This document shows, piece by piece, positions 57,611 through 64,000 of a DNA stretch of 64,000 bases (its first letter is position 1; each line of letters begins with the position of its first letter). The DNA is taken from contig CAKMRJ010005634.1 in assembly GCA_928212115.1 (NCBI GenBank), positions 177,758,412-177,822,411 on the forward strand, read 5' to 3'. A program made the translations under genes and the position numbers. Source of the DNA: Lactuca virosa (Eukaryota > Streptophyta > Magnoliopsida > Asterales > Asteraceae). Below the pieces are notes generated by a model, which ran no database searches, had not been told where the DNA came from, and saw only the letters and a list, made by a program, of their open reading frames with translations.

Positions 57611-58378
57611 CGACTTGCCAACTCCCCCAAAGTCGAAGTCTACCAAGTCGATTTTCAGTCAGGCTTAATGCATCCAGAACATAAATCTGACCTCCTAGGA
57701 TTGATATAGAATGTGAAGTTACAAACTTTACGTGCATGCATGGGTTAAATAGCTCATAAGGACCCAAAATGAAATCTACAAAGTGCATGGGACTCCCATG
57801 GACATAGAGTTGGCACCTTTATGCCATGGGAACCCTTAAAGGTTCAAGATCTGAAGTATAACCCCATTGATACACACAATCCCGAATATGGCTTCACTAA
57901 GACTTAGAAAAGGTTAAAAATAGCCCTAAATGGAGATCTAAGAAAAGAATAGTTAAGGTATCAGCTTTATACCTCAAATAAGCTGGGAATGTGCCAAAAC
58001 CTCTGGATCTACTTGCTTTCTCTTGATCTCCCAAGCTTCCTTCTTCTTCTCAAGCTTCAAATACACACAAATGGCACAAAAAGCTCAAGAACACTCAATA
58101 TTCGATTAGGGTTTCATGAAGAGAGTCCGAGGGTGATGGAGGCTTGAGTGGAGACCCTATAAGTTGTTTAAATAGGGTGCAAACACTCAAATTTAGGGTT
58201 TCATCCAAACAGGTCTACTTGTCGAGTTAGGTCTTCCGACTCAGCGAATGGACACTTCTGCCAGCGTCCAACATTCGCATCTACTCGATGAGTTGGGCCT
58301 CCAACTCGTCGAGTCCCTGTGTAAAAATGCAAGAACTTATAATAAAAATACGTACCGGGAACCGGGAATTACAAAAGG

Positions 58379-58626
58379 AACGAAGGCAGTGATGTTGTCA
58401 TCGCCACCCCACTGCCGCCATGGTCAACCTACCGCCACCACCGAGTTGCTGATGTTGAGTTACTCCTACCATCACCTGCCACGGTTGTTGGAAATCAGGC
58501 CCTCTCTACTGCTATAAGTATGCACACAAACGAAATAGAGAAATATAGGAAGGAAAAAGTATCTGCAAAAGTTACTCTTGTTATTCCTCATGCAAATAAA
58601 AAACTCCGACTACAAGGCTATAAATA
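58379..58626 (+). other. Right continuation of the leader-like region
   Basis: Continues 55150-56272 after the solo LTR. Small Pro/His-rich frames only. Cut on the right by the next gypsy LTR. Confidence 0.4.
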
Positions 58627-60525
58627 TGTAACATCCTGTTTTGGATTGGCCGTGATTAGGGTTCGTGGGTTGCAAACCGGGCATGAGGAGGTCTCGGGGT
58701 TGCGACGAGTTGCTAGAAGCTTACGGCATCTCGTCACCTTTCTGTGGGTTTGAGGTTCATGGGAATCAAGGTTATATTGAGGAAGCGATGGAAGTTTGAA
58801 GTTGTGGCAGGATAAGTCCCTTATTGGAGAAAGGTTGCAGCTGAGTACCCTGGGCGTACATATGTGTACGCTTAGCATACTTATGTGCGTTATTTTCAAG
58901 CGGAGCCACCTACTATGCTGGGCGTACTAGGCCCAGAGTGAAAACCCTAATTTTGGGTGAGTCCCCTATATAAAGGATATGATGGCCTCATTTCTTGCCA
59001 CCATTCTCAGACATCAAACCCTAAGTGTGCCCTAACCCTCATTTTAGAGCTTGTGAGTGCATTTGTGAGCCTTTGAGAGTGTTTGTGTGTTCTTGAAGAG
59101 AAGAGAAAGCTTTGGAGAAGAAGGAGTGGGAGTCCAAGCTCTTGGATCTGATCAAATCTGAGTTGGGAGCTTCATATAGAGGTATAAAGCTTCAAACTTT
59201 ACCACTCTTTTGTTATGTGCATCATAGATGAGACTTTTAGGGTTTTGTCCCAAAAAGGTGGAGACTTTATGAGATATTGAGTTCCAGAGACTAGGACCAA
59301 CCCCTTTTGAGTATATTAGTGGTGTAATGTCATAAAAATCCAATCTTGGTCGTTGGAATGAAGCCATGCATGTGTTATGAGCTTTTTGAGATAAGGGAGT
59401 GAGTGTTTTGGGTGTTTGTGACCTTTCCAGCCATGCAAAGGCTTAAAGTCACTCACTTTATGGAGTAAAAGCCATTAGGGAGTCCAGATCTGGGATTTGA
59501 GTTAATGTCTTAACTGATTAAGACCAAAGGAGTAGAAAGTGTGAATCTGGGAAGTACGCTGAGCGTAATTCCTGTACGCCCCGCGTACTGCCCCAGTGTC
59601 CCCGATGGCCAAATCTGGATTGTGAGTACGCTGAGCGTACCAAGGGAGGTACGCCCCACGTAACCTCACTTTGGACTTTTGGGCTAAGTCTCATTTTGGG
59701 CCTTGAGTGTTGGGCATAGAGTTTAGGCTTGTTGCAATAGAGTATTGGACCATAGAAATATATATATATTCATGCTTGAGCCCTTAAGTTGGGCTTGCCT
59801 TTTAGTTTTGAGAGTGGGCCTCGGGTGAGCCCATTTATTATTGGGCCTTGGTGGGCCCAATGGGTTTTAGGCTATTAATGGGCTGGTTAATGATCTACCC
59901 TTAGACCTAATGAGTGAGAGTTTGGACTTAGTTCCTAATTGGGTTAATTGTGGGGTTGGCTCAGAGTTAGAGGCCGATGCGCAACATCAGCGTTTTTAGG
60001 GGCTGTTCTTCATCCGAGGTGAGTCTTCTCACTATACTTACCATGAGTGGTATCCTTGTGTGACTGAGATGTCTTATGTGCTTATTTGTGTGCTGTGATA
60101 TTATGCATTATGTCTCTGTGATTTATGCTGAGTATTATTATTATGAGCTTATTGAGTTAGGACCGGAGGGTCCACCTGAGTTCTGGGACCGGAGGGTCCC
60201 ACTGAGACACATTGACCGGAGGGTCTTATCTGAGTATAGCCATGAGAGGCTACTGAGATGTGTGTGGTATTTTAGGGAACTCACTAAGCTTCGTGATTAC
60301 CATGTTATGTGTTATGTGTTTCAGGTTTTTCTCAGGATCGCGGGAAGGCACCGACTCGATTGTACACACCAGAGAAAGAGTTATGTTTTGAGGATCCCTG
60401 TTTATTAATCAAACAATTATGGAGATGCTTTTTGTAAACTAAATAAATTAGACTTTGTGAAATACGTTATGAGAATTATATGATTTTAAAATGAAAAAAT
60501 TTGTTTGGAAATTTACGGTGTTACA
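58627..60525 (+). mobile_element. Gypsy 5' LTR (LTR_C, 1899 bp)
   Basis: Starts TGTAACATCCTG, ends CGGTGTTACA, then a primer-binding site. Palindrome array 1 (TGGGCGTACA, GTACGCTTAGCATAC; 58848-58930), TATATAAA (58967-58974), donor GAG/GTATAAAG (intron from 59182), palindrome array 2 (TACGCTGAGCGTA; 59555-59660), acceptor GGCTCAG (ends 59964), a 54-bp exon, donor GAG/GTGAGT (60019), hairpin repeats (60158-60232) and acceptor TTTCAG (60322-60324). It is a different subfamily from LTR_A/B but has the same order of parts. Confidence 0.93.
60158..60232 (+). repeat. Hairpin repeats GGACCGGAGGGTCC in LTR_C
   Basis: Three units; the middle one (GGGACCGGAGGGTCCC) is a perfect 6-bp stem with a 4-base loop. 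Same position as the tandem arrays of the other gypsy LTRs. Confidence 0.85.
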
Positions 60526-63394
60526 AGTTGGTATCAGAGCCTTGGTTTGAGGGATTCGGATGCACCTTCGGGTATATTTGGACTCAACTGAGGATTTGAG
60601 AAAAGTTTTCAAAAGAAATGATTTTTCTAAAACGAGCAAGAGTTTCTAAGAGAAAAACGAGAAAGAGCAGTGTGTCCAATCAGCCAGGGCCCGAACGGTG
60701 ATTTCCCAAAATACCCTTACTTATTTGTGATATAAGTTAGTATTGAGATATTAGTGATGCATGCTAGAAGATAGGCTAGGTATTTCATATTCTAGGGCTA
60801 GAGTTGCCTGATTTGTGATGCCTTAGCCTAGGAATTTTGCTATCTTTGATGTGCTTCGAGTATGTGTTGAGTAAGAGTATCCAGCAGGAATCTTTTTGAG
60901 AGAACTTTGAGTAGAAGAGTAATCTAGGTGAGATACCTAGATCAGTATTGGAGGAGCCTACTGAGAGAGTAGTTAAATATCTGTGAGGGGTAAAGTTGCT
61001 TGAGTTCAGTGATACCTTTGAGAGTAAGTGGAGTGGTAACCTAGAGTGGTTTTATGTGTTTGTAGAGATTATTCGATGCCCGAATGCTGCTTGCTTCGTG
61101 CTTTGTGGAACTCTTGATGATGGGAGTCAGCTACTAAGTGAATATGACGATATTCAGGAGGTAGATGGCTGACATCATAAGGATTTCTTCAGCAGCTGAT
61201 GGCAGAGAAGTGAGGGAACCTAAGAAGAGCCTAGGGAGTGGCCTTAGGCAGGTGAGTACGCTGATAGAGGAGAGTATTCGCTGGGAAGCGACTAGGTTTA
61301 GCGGGATTGGTGATCGAGAAGGTTGAGGAGTTACTTAGGAATTCTGGGACGATCCGTGTGGAAAGTACGGGTAGATGTGGCAGGTAGTATGGGCCCATAC
61401 TACTGAAAACAGAGGACCCGTACTCGAAACAGGGAGAATACCAGAGATTCTAAGTAGCAGATTGAGATGATATAACATGGTTTGGGTACCATGATTCATG
61501 GCAAATTGAGAGGTGATCACATGGTTCGAGTACCATGATTCGTGGCGGATAGTGCTTATGGTTTTACCAGTTGTCCCGTGGTGGTTGATTAGTCTGAGAT
61601 CAGATGATAGAGTGTGGGGCCAGAGGGCCATGTCGAGCAAGTTTTAATGGAGTATACCTTGAAAGGGAAATCTAGTTCGTTTCCGAGAGATTTTATTGGT
61701 GAGATGTTAGTTGGAGTCTCAAGGCTCAGGGATGAGTAGAGATGATGCTTATTGGAGGATCGAGGTCTTAGACGAGCCATCGGCTGATGGATGAGACGTC
61801 ACCTTCTGTGGCAAGAGTTGCGTTGTTCCTGTTTCTGGGAGAAGCGAAGGAGATATCGAGTTTCCGGTTTCAGAGTTTGGAGGTAAACCCCGTGGGGTAG
61901 CATATGGTGGTGACCTTTTCATCAGGGTATTTGGGCAGTTTGTCTGCTGTGAGGTATTTCTTGTACCATGGAGTCATTAGTGGAGGATGAGATGGAAGAG
62001 ACCCAGGAAGGTGCCTTTATGAGTGTGGTATGCTTTTAGCAGCAGTTTTAGGAGGTTAAGAGGAATATATCGGGGCGGTGGCCCTCGTGGTTATGTTGTG
62101 TATCGGTTGTGAGAGTGAGTTCTCGTGCTTTGATGATGATTCCCGTGTTGGGAGGCTGGTCGGGGAGTCAGAGATGAGGTGTGTGATAGTGCATTATTTC
62201 CGGACTGAGGGTTACGGTTATTTCGGAACAGTTGAGGTATCCGGCGGTGTGTTAGTCTGAGGTTTCGAGATGACCAGAGGCAGTCAAGTTGGGGGGGGGG
62301 GTCTGAGATTCTTGTATGAGTTACGAGATATTTGGGGTCGCTTGATTTCCATCGGGAAGATCATTGAGTAATTGCGTGGTACGTTGCAAGAGTCAAATGT
62401 GATGTACCTGGTGAATCAGTCCATTGAGTAAATTGTTGCTATGCCGACTGGTGATGGTTCGAACCCTGAGTGGGGGAGAACTTGGTATTCAATGGAGAAG
62501 ATCAGCAATTCGTTCAAGTGCAACTGATTATGGAAATCTGCGGTGCAGACACATGAAACTTGGGATATTGGTGGATGCGGCGAGGTGCGAGGCGGGATGA
62601 TGTGTGAGTATGTGCTTAAGGAAGGACGAGTGAATCAACGGCAGGTGGCCGTTGGTCAGAGGATTTATGATGGCTAGAAATTTTCGAGTTGCAAATGTTG
62701 AGTTCGAGGCGGACGGGTCGCTGAGTTCAGGGTGCAATAGCTGAGATTTGCGGGTATAGGTATAGATTGTAATCTATACTCCAGAAGAGGGCAGCAATGG
62801 TTTGTCGACCAATTTTAGAGTCGGTATGAGCAGCTCCTATGGGCGCTGATCAGTAGAGGGTGGCACTTCGGATTTTCGTCAACATGTATTCCATCGTTGA
62901 CGATTCCTCCGTGTTTCAATTTGGGAGATGGGAGGATTTCAAGGTTTCGATTTGTGTAAGTGAAAGATCATTGGTAAAGGAAAGACCGCGTTAGACGCTG
63001 TGATGGTGTACCGAGGTACCCGAGTATCATGTCCTAATTTTGGTCATGTTAGGACTCGAGTTGTGAGATGACGAGTGTAGTACCGAGTGATTTTGTTCCA
63101 GTGGGAACACATCAGCTAATTGTCGCCGGAGTGAGACTGTCTAAGGGTGTATCGGTGCTGAGACTAGTGCCTTGCCTGTGAGAACTTACATCAGGAGTGG
63201 TGGTGCATAAGTTGGGTGAGTGTAAGCACCTATCTATGTTGATCTGCGGAGCATGATTTGGTGAACTCAGTGTGGTGATGACTTGATGATGAGGTTATGG
63301 GATGATAAGGGAGCAAGTGGATCCGGGTGGTAGTAATCGCTTGGGATTATCAGGAGAAACCGTGGAGTGAGCACATTGTGAGTCAGTAAGTGAG
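60526..63394 (+). mobile_element. Gypsy internal region of the LTR_C element (no intact ORF)
   Basis: Resembles the internal region after LTR_A in its first few hundred bases. The longest frames are about 100 codons on the minus strand and look like chance. No gag knuckle, protease, RT or integrase motif could be read, so this copy is either decayed or of a large non-autonomous type. The 3' LTR lies outside the window. Confidence 0.65.
60529..60540 (+). other. Primer-binding site of the LTR_C element
   Basis: TGGTATCAGAGC, three bases after the LTR end, as in LTR_A. Confidence 0.93.
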
Positions 63395-63835
63395 AGAGTG
63401 TTGTAAGACTACGGGTAGCCGTAGCATCCATGAGTCAGTGGAAGGGATTATCGTGATACTACGGAGAGCCGTAGTATTCACTGGATAGTGGGAGAAGGTT
63501 GTGATACTGCGGGGAGCCGTGGTATTCACTAGTCGGCTAGAGAGTGTCGTGATACTGCCGGGAGCCGTAGTATTCACTGGTTAGAGCGAGAGTGTCGTGA
63601 TACTGCGGGGAGACGTAGTATTCACTGGTTAGAGCGAGAGTGTTGTGATACTGCGGGGAGCCGTAGCATTCACAAGTCAGTGAGAGGGTGTCGCAAGTCT
63701 GCAGGGAGTCGTAGCATTCATGAGTCAGTAAAGGAGCATCTTAAGACTACGGGGGGAACTGTAGCACTTCGTAGTCGATAAGGGTGAATACTGTTTTGCC
63801 GAGAGCTGTAGTATTCACTAGTCAGAGTATGGCGC
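63395..63835 (+). repeat. Minisatellite, about 48-bp units
   Basis: About nine units of GTGATACTGCGGGGAGCCGTAGTATTCACTGG-type sequence. The motif order (TACTGCGG...CCGTAG...ATTCAC) is that of the 59-bp minisatellite at 25795-25909 and 33757-33990. Confidence 0.92.
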
Positions 63836-64000
63836 AGAGGAGTTCTTAGGCTTGGGTAGCCTTACCACTTGAGTATTCGGGAGCCTGGTTGCCGAACCAG
63901 GGGCGAGACGGGGGTCTCCGTGTCGGTTGGGAATCGTTGTATTCCTGGGATGAGGAGGGATTATCGTAATCAGAAGGAATTAAAGAGATGGTGTGTGCAT
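63836..64000 (+). mobile_element. Gypsy internal sequence continuing past the window
   Basis: No frame or landmark; presumably the 3' internal tail of the LTR_C element. Confidence 0.5.

Larger units (their letters stand above)
56278..58373 (-). mobile_element. Solo gypsy LTR (minus, 2096 bp)
   Basis: On the minus strand it starts TGTAATTCCCGG, ends GGGATGTTACA, and is flanked by AAAGG on both sides (56273-56277 and 58374-58378); no primer-binding site or polypurine tract adjoins it. In order (minus): ACTCGTCGAG array (58310-58205), TATTTAA (about 58174-58168), donor GAG/GTATAAAG (intron from 57972), second ACTCGTCGAG array (57610-57240), donor GAG/GTGAGT (intron from 57041), a tandem CCCCTTCGGTC array (56890-56600) and acceptor TTTTCAG/GTACC (56519-56521). 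The small frames in it are chance. Confidence 0.92.

Noticed and set aside
63395..63835. Regular repeats that could suggest a CRISPR array
   Set aside because: Units are contiguous and diverged with no unique spacers, and the setting is a plant gypsy element; it is a minisatellite.

Overview
This 64 kb window is plant nuclear intergenic DNA made almost entirely of layered transposable elements. The sequence style (TGTAACACCCC-type gypsy LTRs, copia LTRs primed by initiator tRNA-Met, SIRE-like copia elements, clusters of short CpG palindromes such as ACTCGTCGAG, TACGCCCAGCGTA and TTTACGGCCGTAAA, and many (TA)n tracts) suggests a composite-family genome, most likely lettuce-like. That is recognition by eye, not a search result. 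I see no intact host protein gene, no rRNA, no complete tRNA gene and no CRISPR.

Layout. 1-2464: eroded copia tail and LTR-like DNA. 2465-5563: minus-strand copia LTR, primer-binding site and leader, split by a 1.36 kb insertion (2732-4089). 5564-8765: unassigned AT-rich DNA with a foldback element beside a (TA)n tract. 8766-37136: one large nest. Its base is a defective gypsy element (LTR_A 9016-11402, LTR_B 34780-37136), preceded by the truncated end of a second copy. Into its internal region went (i) a gypsy family-X insertion, now a solo LTR (13101-24521, target duplication GTCTC), itself loaded with two SIRE-like copia fragments (13328-15245 minus; 16750-22691 plus), and (ii) a nearly complete copia element (25910-33756, target duplication GTTGG) that landed in a 59-bp minisatellite. 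The copia element keeps gag, protease, integrase, RT and RNase H homology but has two frameshifts and four stop codons.

37137-48394: a (TA)n tract, a LINE 3' fragment, a G-rich tract, a minus gypsy LTR with tandem repeats, a 2.3 kb foldback, a PIF/Harbinger-like element (TAA duplication) and a hAT-like MITE (ACTGGAGG duplication). 48460-55086: a 6.6 kb Mutator-like candidate inside (TA)n, with a FAR1/MULE-type zinc-knuckle remnant and minus-strand exons with good splice boundaries. 55151-64000: a promoter/leader-like stretch broken by a solo gypsy LTR (56278-58373, AAAGG duplication), then the 5' LTR and internal region of another gypsy element running off the window.

The most interesting pattern is shared regulatory architecture rather than a gene. 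Five gypsy LTRs have the same predicted leader order: a CpG-palindrome array, TATA box, donor GAG/GTATAAAG, a second palindrome array, donor GAG/GTGAGT, a tandem array, then acceptor TTTCAG/GT. The copia element has a predicted 1.7 kb leader intron that starts in its LTR, spans the primer-binding site and ends at the gag ATG. The same palindrome types recur in copia and gypsy elements.
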